A DNA stretch of 64,000 nt from Companilactobacillus musae (GCF_003967595.1 NZ_BIFW01000005.1:124001-188000); one strand, 5' to 3'; positions 52,336 through 61,467 are shown, numbered from the stretch's first letter. Notes: a model not told the origin generated them from the letters alone. Numbers and translations: made by a program.

Positions 52336-54573
52336 ATGAAAAAGTGGACGCTATATGCTGGATTCATGCTATGTAGTTTATTACTAGTTATTTCTTTTAG
52401 TGTACACAAGACCTATGCTGCTACTGTAGAACAAACAGATATAGGTACAGTATTGAGTAATAATGCCGCTAACGATAGAACCGTTCCAACTGGGTTGAAT
52501 AATATTGGCCAATGGTTTGTAGTGCCATCACTTACAAATAATAATGCTACTGTAATAAATGCTAATGAAGATAAAAATAAAAGTAACTCAGATGTTATTG
52601 CTCTAACACAGCTTAAAAAAACTCATTCAGTTGGTGCAATTTGGGCCGACCGTAGTCAAAGTGATCAAGATAATCGTAATTATATTGATATTGATAAAAG
52701 ACAAACAATGTCAATGTGGATGTACTTTGGGGGAAGCAGAAGAAGCAACGTAGTAGCTCCTGATCCCGGTGATGGGATGGCTTTTGTATTGCAAAATGTA
52801 GGAACAAAAGCTTTTACTACTTTGCCATCTAATAATGTTAATGTTGGTGAAGCTGTAGGTGTTTGGGGTGAAACAAATAATAAGGCAGATACGGCAGAAA
52901 CAATTGCCAAAAGAGCCATTCAAAATAGCTGGGCTTTAGAATTCGATACTTATCCTAATGGGAATGGTAGTGGGCAAGATAGTAATTTTGATACAGATTT
53001 AAATTCAACATACTATAACCATATTGCATATAATTATCCTGCCTTAGCATCTACTTATAGACAAACTAGCAATGGTGCAGCTATGAATCATAAAGGAGTT
53101 CAAGGATTGAAATTGGCTGATGACTATTGGCATCACTTATCTTTAATCTGGCATCCGGCAAGTGGTGGAAATAGCGCATACATAGAGTTTCACTTTAATG
53201 ATAAAACCCTCAGTGGGGAACCTCAAACTGGTATTAGTGAGAATATCCCGATTGATATAAGTAATTTTAATCTTACAAATGGCGAACACAAATTATATTG
53301 GGGATTTACAGGTTCAACCGGAGATAGTGCTGAAAATAACTTAATTGTTTTTGAGTCTATTCCAGCAATGGTAGAAGCAGATGCAACTTCAACTATCATT
53401 GATGAATCAGCTGGGGATCATATTCTATCTGATCCAACGACTGATGAACCTAATTCTAATGTTGTTCATGAAGGCGATAGTGTCAGTGTTAATTATGATT
53501 TGAACTATGTCAGCGGATCAAAACCATGGCAAAAGATTGCTGCCGATATCAAATTGCCTGATAAGATCAATTACAATAGTGCAGTTATTACTTATACTGA
53601 TAAATCAGGTAACAAATCAACTGAAAATATTGATGAGTTTAATGGTATGACGAATAACGAAATCACTCATACTCTAGCTAAAGCTTTGTACAAAGACGAT
53701 ATTACTTCGGCTAATATTAAGTTTGAAGGTACAGTCAATAGTGGTACGACTGCTACAACAACTAATGTAGCATCAGAACATGCTAGTTTCCGAGGCGATG
53801 TGTTGGACAAAGATGTTATGACTACAGCCTTTGTTATCAAACAAGCTAATAAGATGACTTTAACTAAGGAAAGCTCTGATCCAACGATTGGTTTTAGTGC
53901 AATAACTAATCTTCAAGGAAAAGTTTCATACAGTGATACTTCAACTACGGTTGATCCTTCTAAATTGAGTGTTGTCGCCAAAGTAAATGACGGTAATGTT
54001 ACTAAGGTCGACATGAATACGATTGCTAGTGGTGCTACATTCTCATTGCCAATGTCGACTGATTTATTCAGTGACTTGCATGAAGGCACAAATACGGTAA
54101 CACTATATGTTTACAACAAGGATGACTACAATACTTCTAATACCATTACTTATACAGTAACGGTTCAAAGTACTTTACAAGTAAAGGCTAATCCCACAAG
54201 TAGTTTCAATAGCGTGCAAGCTGTTAAGGCAAACCGCTTAATTTCAAGAGCAAACGACTGGTCCGTTGACGTTGTTGATGGTCGAGCTAAAGGTAGCAAG
54301 TGGAACTTGTTTGCTGAAGCCACACCAGTCACAAACGGAAGTAAGACTTGGAATGGTGGATTGGTTTACGTTAAGTCAGGAGAAAGTGAACAATCTTTGA
54401 CTAATAATAAAATTAATATTGATAACGGAACTAAGAGTCAAGATGGTCAGCAAACCTTTGATGTTGACGATAGTTGGACAAAAGATACAGGTGTTTTATT
54501 GAGACAAAGTTCTCTAGAGAATACCGGAACATATCATTCGACTATTACTTGGACAGCCCAAGATAGTTTATAA
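52336..54573 (+). CDS. WxL-type surface protein with legume-lectin-like domain
   Basis: 745 residues from ATG 52336, nine bases after GGGAGTG. The signal peptide has cleavage near KTYAAT (about 30). An L-type lectin-like domain (about 60-350) has MSMWMYFGG.., GDGMAFVLQN, SWALEFDTYPNG and LYWGFTGSTGD. Two Ig/beta modules follow. The C-terminal WxL domain (about 610-745) carries the first motif W-N-L in GSKWNLFAEATP, but the last motif reads TITWTAQDSL, where Leu is replaced by Ala. WxL domains bind the cell wall non-covalently. Paralogue of the next gene. Confidence 0.83.
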   Translation: MKKWTLYAGFMLCSLLLVISFSVHKTYAATVEQTDIGTVLSNNAANDRTVPTGLNNIGQWFVVPSLTNNNATVINANEDKNKSNSDVIALTQLKKTHSVGAIWADRSQSDQDNRNYIDIDKRQTMSMWMYFGGSRRSNVVAPDPGDGMAFVLQNVGTKAFTTLPSNNVNVGEAVGVWGETNNKADTAETIAKRAIQNSWALEFDTYPNGNGSGQDSNFDTDLNSTYYNHIAYNYPALASTYRQTSNGAAMNHKGVQGLKLADDYWHHLSLIWHPASGGNSAYIEFHFNDKTLSGEPQTGISENIPIDISNFNLTNGEHKLYWGFTGSTGDSAENNLIVFESIPAMVEADATSTIIDESAGDHILSDPTTDEPNSNVVHEGDSVSVNYDLNYVSGSKPWQKIAADIKLPDKINYNSAVITYTDKSGNKSTENIDEFNGMTNNEITHTLAKALYKDDITSANIKFEGTVNSGTTATTTNVASEHASFRGDVLDKDVMTTAFVIKQANKMTLTKESSDPTIGFSAITNLQGKVSYSDTSTTVDPSKLSVVAKVNDGNVTKVDMNTIASGATFSLPMSTDLFSDLHEGTNTVTLYVYNKDDYNTSNTITYTVTVQSTLQVKANPTSSFNSVQAVKANRLISRANDWSVDVVDGRAKGSKWNLFAEATPVTNGSKTWNGGLVYVKSGESEQSLTNNKINIDNGTKSQDGQQTFDVDDSWTKDTGVLLRQSSLENTGTYHSTITWTAQDSL

Positions 54574-54599
54574 AATATTTTTAATTACCAAGTAATAAA

Positions 54600-54649
54600 G
54601 AATCTCCGTGCAGTGACTATTAAAATGGTTGCTACATGGGGATTTTTTT
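54600..54649 (+). terminator. Terminator between the WxL lectin genes
   Basis: AATCTCCGTGCAGTGAC / GTTGCTACATGGGGATTTTTTT, imperfect long stem. Confidence 0.75.
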
Positions 54650-54750
54650 ATGCCAAAAAGTAATTATTAATATTTTTATGTTTACTTGTAAAGATGTATA
54701 ATGGTAAGCATTGATTTTTTTGATTCAGGAAATTATAAAGAGGTAACTTG

Positions 54751-56970
54751 TTGGCAAAAAAGCTAAGATTTATTTTGGTAATACTATTTTTTACTATAAT
54801 TGGAATGTTAAGTGTTTTTCAGAGTACAGAAGTTAAGGCAAATCAAATTGATGCGTTGAGCGAAGCAACGGATGGTTTAAATACAACACCAGATAACATA
54901 GGGCTTGATCCAAATCTTTTTACGTTTGGCGATTTTTCTGACTATGGAACTAAAAATATGGCTGTTATGCAAGATGAGAACGGTCGAACAACAGGGAGTT
55001 CACTAAAAAAGGCTATTAGAATGACTTATTTTAAAAGTGAAAAGGCGGCTATTTGGTCTAATGTGGCTGGTGGAAATTATGTTGATATTAGAAAAAAGCA
55101 AACTTTATCGTTGTGGGTATATTTCGGACCCAAGAAACATAAGACTTTGGGTGATGGCTTTGGTGATGGTATGGCCTTTGTTTTACAAAATTCACCTGCG
55201 GGTGTAAAAGCTTTTTCTAACAAGAATGGAGCCATTGGTGGTGGTGAAACTCTAGGTGTCTGGGGGATTGATAACGATGGTGGCGTTAAAGATCCGGCCA
55301 AGATAGCTAGTACAGCTATTCAAAATAGTTGGGCTTTGGAATTTGATACCAATTCCAATAATTCAGCTGATCCTGGAGCAGCCAATTCATTTGACGTAGG
55401 TAATTCTAGCCAGCAACATATTGCTTACGGATATCCTGGGTATAGTGGTACTTATACGGCAATTAACCCTTTTCTTTCTTCTCAAACATATTTTAAAATG
55501 AATCATCAAGGGTTTAATCCGGTAACGTTTAATGATGGACAGTGGCATCATTTGACATTAACATGGAATCCTTTAACCTTTAAAATCACTTATATGTTTA
55601 ATGATAAGAACCCAGATGGATCAAAGGGTACGAATCCCGTCGTATCAACTTCAAGTAAAGTAGAAGCTGATAGTTTTGGTGGTCACGATAGTATGCCGGA
55701 TAATAAGTTACGCTGGGGATTTACTTCAACGACAGGGGATTCTTATGAAGCCAATTTAATCGCTTTTGAATCCATCCCTTCTTCAGTAGAAGCCGATATT
55801 GATTCTGACATTGAAGATACGACACAGAACAAGACAATTAAAACTGATAGTACGGATAAATCCGTTAATTCAAACGATAATTTAAATATTAATTATAATT
55901 TGAAATATGATAGTGGTAAGGATAAATGGGATGGAATCGAGGCTAATTTAACATTGCCAGATAAGATTACCTATACGAACGGTGATTCTAATCAGGTTAT
56001 CGGTAAAGTGACATATGACGATGGTAGTGCCGACGAACCTATTTATGCTAGTGAACTATCAGGTAATACTGTTAAGCATACTTTGGCAAAAGGTCTATTT
56101 ACTACAACGCCGACAAATGCCAAAATTACGATTTACGGTAAGGCAAATAATGTTAATTCTGATACAGCGATAGACTCTGTGCGCTCGAACTTTAAAAGCG
56201 AAGTATTGATTCAAGACGCTGATACACCAGACTTTACTATCAAGAAGAGTAAGCCAATCAATTTGAGTATTGATCAAAGTAATATTACGGTTAAATCTAG
56301 TGAAGATGCTAATATCACTGGTAAAGTGGCTTATATCGATGGCAGTACAGTAACTAATGCGGATGTAAATGTACACGCTACTTTGAATGGCACAGCAATG
56401 GATACTTTCCCATTAAGTCAGAATAGTACTGCGAGTGGACAACTTAATTTAACTATTCCTTCTGCTAAGTTAACGCAGGAAAAGAACACTTTAACGGTTT
56501 ATGTTGAAGATAAAAATGGTAATGTTTCTACTAGTTCCACAGTTTTAATAACCAAAAGTGGTGGCTTAAACTTAAAAGTAGATGATTATTCTTTTGGAGC
56601 TATTAACCAAGCAACAAGTTCAATGTTAGTTCCCCGTAGCGGCTTGTGGAATATCATTGTTAATGACAGTCGAGAGGATGACATTAAGTCGCCTTGGTAT
56701 TTGTCGGTAACAACTTCAGGATTATACAATGGGAGTAATCCTTTTAAAGGTAATGTAATTTATCGTAATTCTAATGGAGTGGAAAATATTATTTCTAATG
56801 AGAAATCAGCAATGATTGCCAGTGGTCACAAAACACAAAGTGGTAATCAATCTACCAATGTTGGTCAATCTTGGAATGATGCAGAAGGAATTATGCTTCG
56901 AACAAGTGGATTTAATACTCAGGGACTTTACTCTGGTAAAATGAATTGGACTTTGTCAGATACGATTTAA
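54751..56970 (+). CDS. WxL-type surface protein with legume-lectin-like domain (paralogue)
   Basis: 739 or 740 residues. The start is TTG 54751 or 54748 (tandem TTG), with AAAGAGG 7 or 4 bases before. The signal peptide ends near EVKAN. Lectin-like domain (about 50-350): LSLWVYFGPKKH, GDGMAFVLQN, NSWALEFDTN, LRWGFTSTTGDSYEANLIAFE. Beta modules follow. The WxL domain has both motifs intact: SPWYLSVTTSG and a final KMNWTLSDTI. It closely parallels the preceding protein. Likely adhesion or polysaccharide binding at the wall; ligand unknown. Confidence 0.84.
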   Translation: MAKKLRFILVILFFTIIGMLSVFQSTEVKANQIDALSEATDGLNTTPDNIGLDPNLFTFGDFSDYGTKNMAVMQDENGRTTGSSLKKAIRMTYFKSEKAAIWSNVAGGNYVDIRKKQTLSLWVYFGPKKHKTLGDGFGDGMAFVLQNSPAGVKAFSNKNGAIGGGETLGVWGIDNDGGVKDPAKIASTAIQNSWALEFDTNSNNSADPGAANSFDVGNSSQQHIAYGYPGYSGTYTAINPFLSSQTYFKMNHQGFNPVTFNDGQWHHLTLTWNPLTFKITYMFNDKNPDGSKGTNPVVSTSSKVEADSFGGHDSMPDNKLRWGFTSTTGDSYEANLIAFESIPSSVEADIDSDIEDTTQNKTIKTDSTDKSVNSNDNLNINYNLKYDSGKDKWDGIEANLTLPDKITYTNGDSNQVIGKVTYDDGSADEPIYASELSGNTVKHTLAKGLFTTTPTNAKITIYGKANNVNSDTAIDSVRSNFKSEVLIQDADTPDFTIKKSKPINLSIDQSNITVKSSEDANITGKVAYIDGSTVTNADVNVHATLNGTAMDTFPLSQNSTASGQLNLTIPSAKLTQEKNTLTVYVEDKNGNVSTSSTVLITKSGGLNLKVDDYSFGAINQATSSMLVPRSGLWNIIVNDSREDDIKSPWYLSVTTSGLYNGSNPFKGNVIYRNSNGVENIISNEKSAMIASGHKTQSGNQSTNVGQSWNDAEGIMLRTSGFNTQGLYSGKMNWTLSDTI

Positions 56971-57018
56971 TGTTTAAAAATATTGTACTTCGTAACAAAT
57001 TAGTAACTATAGATAAAC

Positions 57019-57072
57019 AAAAAAAGACTCGAGATCATAGCTATGAGGGCTAGACGATTTCGAGTCTTTTTC
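57019..57072. terminator. Terminator after the second WxL gene
   Basis: AAAAAGACTCGA / TCGAGTCTTTTT with inner GAT/ATC pairing. Confidence 0.85.
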
Positions 57073-57159
57073 TGAATCACATATACTACTACCTAAGATA
57101 GAGTAATACAAATTATTAGCCTTTTGTTAGACGTTGCGTCTACTTAAAAGATGGAAATA

Positions 57160-57203
57160 AAAAAACTCTTCAAGTTGAAATAATTCAGTTTGAAGAGTTT
57201 TTC
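57160..57203. terminator. Terminator of the leftward BI-1 gene
   Basis: AAAAACTCTTCAAGTTGAA / TTCAGTTTGAAGAGTTTTT, with T runs on both strands. Confidence 0.86.
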
Positions 57204-57209
57204 TTTATA

Positions 57210-57908
57210 CTAGTTACTATCACCAAAGATTTGAATAATGCTCATGAACAAGTTAACGAAATCAAGTACTAAACTGACTGAAGCTACTAAGGCAATTGCA
57301 CCTAAGCTTTCTGAATCAGAATAGTTTTGATAAATACGCTTAATATTTTGTGAGTCAAAAGCAATGTAAAACAAGAATAGGATAATGACGGCGGCACTCG
57401 TTAGCATTAATAATGGAGTACTATGGAAAATCAATCCGTTGATAACTTCAACAACGATGATAGCAATTAAACCAGTGAATAAGGTTCTGCTCCAAGTTGT
57501 AAGATCCTTCTTAGTTACAAAACCGATTACGGCTGAAATAACGAATGCACCAGCAGTAACAGTCAATGTTTGAACGATGCTTCTAGCTGAGTACATGTAG
57601 AAAATTGGAACACCGATAACTGATAGGGTAACGATGAATCCGACGTAACTCAAAAAGGTTAAAAAGTATGACTTTGTTGCCAAACGGCTACATATACTAA
57701 TGAATGCGAAGGGAATACCGATCATTAGGATCATTGAAATGATACGATGTTGTGCCATTCCTTGGAAAATCACCATGGAAAGAGCTTGATTATTAGCAAT
57801 TGCTTGAACGCTGATGGTCCAAAGAGCAATACCTAATCCCGTGTAGAGATAAACTAGGGATGTGAACTTTGCCAAACCAGCAGATTTTACTTTATCTATA
57901 GTTTGCAT
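57210..57908 (-). CDS. Bax inhibitor-1 family membrane protein
   Basis: 232 residues from the ATG at 57908, preceded by GAGGAGG; an in-frame upstream start at 57923 is inside that site. Seven membrane spans. MVIFQGMAQHRIISMILMIGIPFAFIS, YIAFDSQNIKRIYQ near the end and the closing LVLDFVNLFMSIIQIFG are the BI-1/YetJ/YbhL signature, including the Asp of the pH-sensing pair (D in FDSQ and LDFVN). The family forms pH-sensitive calcium leak channels or is uncharacterised. Alone. Confidence 0.86.
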   Translation of the reverse strand: MQTIDKVKSAGLAKFTSLVYLYTGLGIALWTISVQAIANNQALSMVIFQGMAQHRIISMILMIGIPFAFISICSRLATKSYFLTFLSYVGFIVTLSVIGVPIFYMYSARSIVQTLTVTAGAFVISAVIGFVTKKDLTTWSRTLFTGLIAIIVVEVINGLIFHSTPLLMLTSAAVIILFLFYIAFDSQNIKRIYQNYSDSESLGAIALVASVSLVLDFVNLFMSIIQIFGDSN

Positions 57909-57997
57909 TAAATTCCTCCTCAATTATTAACTATATAATAATTGTACAATAGAATAACATTTTTAGACGTTTTAAGGAAATAGTAAGGAGATAAGAA

Positions 57998-58438
57998 ATG
58001 GGACAAAGACATGATTTACGTTGCAGTAAATGTGGCTATGAGATTGATGCCATGCTAGGAATTGGAATGTTGTATTCACCAGAAAATATTTTTACTGGTC
58101 AGACTCCATTATTGAATGAACTAGTAGATGATCAGTTGACGGTAAAAGAGGCTTTGAAGAGAGTTAAGTTAGGAGAAACGATTGCCGATGATTATGGTCA
58201 TGCTTTGTATGCGTGTCCGAAAGATTTTTATTTATTTGAGAAATTTTATTTCAAGGTTGGATCATTTGAGCCAAAATATCATTGTCAGTATTGTGATACA
58301 GTTTTAGAACAAGTGACTTTTGCTAAGGGAACTGCCGGAACAACGAAATTGAAATTCATTGGGCAAGATAAATTTTGGCAATGTCCACGATGTGGTAATG
58401 ATGCCATGGTTGAAACTGCATTTGAAAATTGGGATTAA
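57998..58438 (+). CDS. Protein with three CxxC zinc knuckles, unknown function
   Basis: 146 residues. Cys pairs occur in RCSKCGYEI (N-terminal), HCQYCDTVLE (about 100) and QCPRCGNDAM (C-terminal). They are separated by a helical middle (LTVKEALKRVKLGETIADDYGHALYACPKDFYLFEKFYF). It could bind one or two zinc ions. No family recognised. TAAGGAGAT precedes the ATG. Its stop is 13 bases before the amidohydrolase gene, so it is co-transcribed. Confidence 0.68.
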   Translation: MGQRHDLRCSKCGYEIDAMLGIGMLYSPENIFTGQTPLLNELVDDQLTVKEALKRVKLGETIADDYGHALYACPKDFYLFEKFYFKVGSFEPKYHCQYCDTVLEQVTFAKGTAGTTKLKFIGQDKFWQCPRCGNDAMVETAFENWD

Positions 58439-58451
58439 GGGAGAATAGTTG

Positions 58452-59243
58452 ATGGAAAACTTTGCAACATATAATGAGGAGATTGATGAGTTACCGATTA
58501 TTATTGATTTACCTCACAGCGGAGAAATGATTCCAGATGATATAAAAAAGAAAATGAATCCAGAGTTACCTTTGCCAAATGTAGATTGGTTTTTACCTGA
58601 TTTATATGATTTTTTGGTACAAAACGGTGTGACAACATTGGAAAATAATCTCCATCGCTATATTGCTGATCCTAATCGTTATGCAGAAATGGTTAATTTA
58701 GATGGGGATTATCGCCACGAAGTAGTTTATAGTCGTACGACTTTTGGAAAAGATATTTATCGAAATAATTTATCGGCAAATGAGATACAACAACGTATTC
58801 AAACTTTTTATGAACCATACCATCAGCAGTTACAAAGCCTGATTGATAAAAAATTGCAAAAATTTGAGAAAATCTATTTGTTCGATTTACATAGTTTTGC
58901 TCAATATCCACACGAAGAGGACTTACCGGTAGCGGATGTAGTTTTGGGCAATAAATCAGATCAAACTTCTACTATCAAATTACGTGAACTTTTAACTGAA
59001 CAATTTCAAAATAAAGGTTATAGTGTTTCGAATAATTATCCGTTTTCAGGTGGCTACATTACGCAACATTATGGAAAAAATCCTCGAGTAGAGGCAATTC
59101 AAATTGAGTTAGCATATCATATGTACATCGAAAATCGTTATTTTGGCGAAGAAGAATTAACTGGTGTGGATGTGGGGACATTTACGACTGCTAAGAATAG
59201 TTTGCAAAGTATTTTCCTATCATTATTAAATTATTTAAATTAA
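58452..59243 (+). CDS. N-formylglutamate amidohydrolase-like protein
   Basis: 263 residues from ATG 58452, eight bases after GGGAG. IIIDLPHSGEMIP, DWFLPDLYDF, NLHRYIADPNRYA, IYLFDLHSFAQYP, FSGGYITQHYGKNPRVEAIQIELAYHMYI are the conserved blocks, with metal-ligand His and Glu visible. Family reaction: N-formyl-L-glutamate to glutamate and formate in histidine breakdown, but homologues in lactic acid bacteria occur without hut genes, and none is here, so the substrate may differ. Confidence 0.82.
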   Translation: MENFATYNEEIDELPIIIDLPHSGEMIPDDIKKKMNPELPLPNVDWFLPDLYDFLVQNGVTTLENNLHRYIADPNRYAEMVNLDGDYRHEVVYSRTTFGKDIYRNNLSANEIQQRIQTFYEPYHQQLQSLIDKKLQKFEKIYLFDLHSFAQYPHEEDLPVADVVLGNKSDQTSTIKLRELLTEQFQNKGYSVSNNYPFSGGYITQHYGKNPRVEAIQIELAYHMYIENRYFGEEELTGVDVGTFTTAKNSLQSIFLSLLNYLN

Positions 59244-59244
59244 T

Positions 59245-59275
59245 GACCACTTAGTTTCTTAAATAGACCACTTAG
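59245..59275 (+). promoter_or_regulatory. Direct repeat GACCACTTAG x2, candidate LytTR site
   Basis: Copies at 59245-59254 and 59266-59275, 21 bases apart centre to centre, the spacing typical of LytTR-bound direct repeats, about 65 bases before the LytTR gene start. Confidence 0.55.
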
Positions 59276-59339
59276 GCAAATAAGCTATACAAGTTATATA
59301 ACGATGTGGTGTAATACTTTTAGCGAAGGGGGCGGCAGT

Positions 59340-59792
59340 GTGAAGGTGAAATTGGAACTTGATTCGAAATATTCAGAAACAGAAGTTGTTGTTAAGGCAG
59401 CTCAAAAAAATGCTGAAGTAATTGAAATTTTGAACAAGTTAAATGGAATGAAGAATCAATTCAATCACTTGAATGGTTATCTTGGAGAAACAGTTTATAC
59501 TTTGGAACTCAAAGATATATTATTTTTTGAAACCAATGATCGAAATGTATATGCTCACACTGCCAATAATGCCTTTTTGATCCATTATCGTTTATATGAG
59601 TTGGAAAAGAATTTGCCGGATAACTTTCTGCGTATTTCTAAATCCTCAATTTTGAATGTAGATGAAATTTTATCTTTATCTAGGTCAGTAACGGGCAATC
59701 TAGTTAAATTTAAAAATACTTATAAGCAAATCTATGTTTCGAGACGATTTTGGAAGGCTTTAAAAAATAAATTGGATCAAAGGAAGTTATAA
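59340..59792 (+). CDS. LytTR-domain DNA-binding regulator
   Basis: 150 residues from GTG 59340, seven bases after AAGGGGG; a longer frame begins at 59304 without a site. The N-terminal half is a short helical region with no receiver domain. The LytTR domain (about 50-148) has VYTLELKDILFFETNDRNVYAHT, LPDNFLRISKSSILNVDEI and NTYKQIYVSRRFWKALK. Stand-alone LytTR proteins are often paired with a membrane partner that controls them; the LiaF-like gene follows 2 bases after the stop. Probably autoregulated through the direct repeats. Confidence 0.84.
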   Translation: MKVKLELDSKYSETEVVVKAAQKNAEVIEILNKLNGMKNQFNHLNGYLGETVYTLELKDILFFETNDRNVYAHTANNAFLIHYRLYELEKNLPDNFLRISKSSILNVDEILSLSRSVTGNLVKFKNTYKQIYVSRRFWKALKNKLDQRKL

Positions 59793-59794
59793 AA

Positions 59795-60523
59795 ATGCGG
59801 AATAGAAATGGAATTTTCTGGGGGCTATTTTTGTTATTGAGTGCCGGTATTTTGATTGTCAGTCAATTACATTTGATTACATATCAATTTAGTTTTTGGA
59901 CCATAGTTGCGACAATATTTTTAGTGGCTGTGCTGATTAAGAGTTTGGTTTACTTTGCGGTATCGGGGACAGTTTTTTCGTTAGCCTTTTTAGGAATCTT
60001 ATACGCTAAGCCATTGGGAATAACGGCACTTGTACCTTGGACAATTTTAGGAGCAGCGTTACTGATCTCAATTGGGTTGTCGATGATCTTTCGTCCCTTA
60101 TTGGCCAAACATCGTCCATGGATGCGAAAATATTATCATTATGATTGGCATAAGGCTGATTATAACGGTCCAGATGTTAAAACAGTTGATGATCCAGACG
60201 TTGTGGTATCAGTAAAAATGGGCAACAGTATCAGATATGTGGAATCAGATGATTTTAAGAACGCTGACGTTTCGGTAAATATGGGTGAAGCAAAGGTTTA
60301 TTTTGAAAATGTAGTTGTGCAAGATACGGCTAATATTCATGTTGATGTATCGCTTGGCAATATTGAACTATTTCTTCCTCAAAACTGGAATATTGTTAAA
60401 GGTATCAATAATCATATGGGAAATATTTCTGAAGTAGGTGTTAGAAGATTGGACGATAATAGTCCTACTGTGACCATTTCAGGATTGGTATCTTTGGGTA
60501 ATTTGAAGATTACTTATATTTAG
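59795..60523 (+). CDS. LiaF-like membrane protein
   Basis: 242 residues. Four hydrophobic spans (about 8-28, 34-50, 54-72, 78-98) are followed by a soluble beta domain (about 125-240: VVVSVKMGNSIRYV, VSVNMGEAKVYFENV, VDVSLGNIELFLPQNW, GLVSLGNLKITYI). This is the layout of the LiaF/YvqF family, which senses envelope stress and restrains a partner regulator. Co-transcribed with the LytTR gene, so they are probably a sensor-regulator pair. Start ATG, AAGGAAG upstream. Confidence 0.82.
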   Translation: MRNRNGIFWGLFLLLSAGILIVSQLHLITYQFSFWTIVATIFLVAVLIKSLVYFAVSGTVFSLAFLGILYAKPLGITALVPWTILGAALLISIGLSMIFRPLLAKHRPWMRKYYHYDWHKADYNGPDVKTVDDPDVVVSVKMGNSIRYVESDDFKNADVSVNMGEAKVYFENVVVQDTANIHVDVSLGNIELFLPQNWNIVKGINNHMGNISEVGVRRLDDNSPTVTISGLVSLGNLKITYI

Positions 60524-60535
60524 ATGAAATTTTAA

Positions 60536-60632
60536 TTGCCGTCTTCCGCAACAAAGCTGATTGGGCTGGAACGTAGTGGGCACGAATTTGAACCGATTGA
60601 AGTTCCCAATAGTTTCAAATCTCGGCCTTCTA
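60536..60632 (+). repeat. Left half of the dispersed repeat, embedded in coding sequence
   Basis: TTGCCGTCTTCCGCAACAAA and the next 77 bases, including GGGCTGGAACGTAGTGGGCA and TCGGCCTT, match 63513-63606 with few changes. The right half is absent. Confidence 0.8.
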
Positions 60633-61366
60633 CGCCATATAAGGATTTTAAGGGTTACGTTGCTAAAGAGAGTCAGCAGAACCCAGAAGAATATTTTGAA
60701 GACGTAGGTATGTACTATCAACATATAATTCAAACGAATCAGAATGTTTTAGCAAAAGAAATCAGAAATTTGCAGCAAGAAAGTGATTTTGATAAAAAAT
60801 GGACTGATTATAAAGCTAAAAAGACTGAAAACAATCCATTGCGTAAACAATATTATCTATTTTCCTACTATTATTATTTGCTTCGTGATGGAGGTAGTAA
60901 AATAGATTTTTATCGAAATTTGCGAAATCAACCGATTGATTATTTTGATAATTTAAAAACCTGTGATTTAGAGCTGTTTCCATATCGAACTGAAAATGCA
61001 AAAGGAATTCATTTTCAAAAAGGAAAGTCATTTAAAGATTTAGCATCTTCAAGATATGTTGCTTCACTTATCATAGATCGAGTTTTTGATTTTTCGACTA
61101 GTGAGAAACCAGTTTTTATTTTTAGATCGTATAATCAATGGTCAAAAGTTATCATGGAAGTTTTGCGTAGAAGAGCAGAAGTAAATGAGAATGAAGGAGT
61201 TGATGAGGAAGAATTGATTGATCAATATAATTTGTTGACAGATTATTTTTATGAATTTACTTCAAATCAGAATGGGGCCATTACTGAAAAAAATATTCAT
61301 AAAGTTATGAAACTGGGTGAATATGATGAGATTAGAAATTGTATACGATTAGAAAATCAAGAATGA
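60536..61366 (+). CDS. Protein of unknown function with repeat-derived N-terminus
   Basis: Up to 276 residues from TTG 60536. No good ribosome site precedes this start; the next in-frame start is ATG 60710, also weakly supported. The first 32 codons (including IGLERSGHEFEPIEVPN) are encoded by the dispersed repeat. From about 35 the protein is charged, helical and without signal or membrane segments (KDFKGYVAKESQQNPEEYFEDVG, YYLFSYYYYLLRDGG, EKPVFIFRSYNQWSKVIMEVLRRRAE). No family recognised. It follows the LiaF-like gene by 12 bases, and a terminator lies downstream. It may be a fusion event or an intact gene whose original start was replaced. Confidence 0.55.
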   Translation: MPSSATKLIGLERSGHEFEPIEVPNSFKSRPSTPYKDFKGYVAKESQQNPEEYFEDVGMYYQHIIQTNQNVLAKEIRNLQQESDFDKKWTDYKAKKTENNPLRKQYYLFSYYYYLLRDGGSKIDFYRNLRNQPIDYFDNLKTCDLELFPYRTENAKGIHFQKGKSFKDLASSRYVASLIIDRVFDFSTSEKPVFIFRSYNQWSKVIMEVLRRRAEVNENEGVDEEELIDQYNLLTDYFYEFTSNQNGAITEKNIHKVMKLGEYDEIRNCIRLENQE

Positions 61367-61397
61367 AAAATACTAGGGACTTTAGGATTTATACAAT

Positions 61398-61433
61398 AAA
61401 AGAGCCAGAAATCGTAATGATTTCTGACTCTTT
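61398..61433. terminator. Bidirectional terminator, unknown gene / asnA
   Basis: AAAAGAGCCAGAAATC / GATTTCTGACTCTTTT. Confidence 0.87.
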
Positions 61434-61467
61434 TATTAATATATTTTTACAGGGAAGGAACTAAATA

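Noticed and set aside
52613-52923. Open frames antisense to the first lectin gene
   Set aside because: They mirror the coding strand of the conserved lectin domain, lack ribosome sites and resemble no family.
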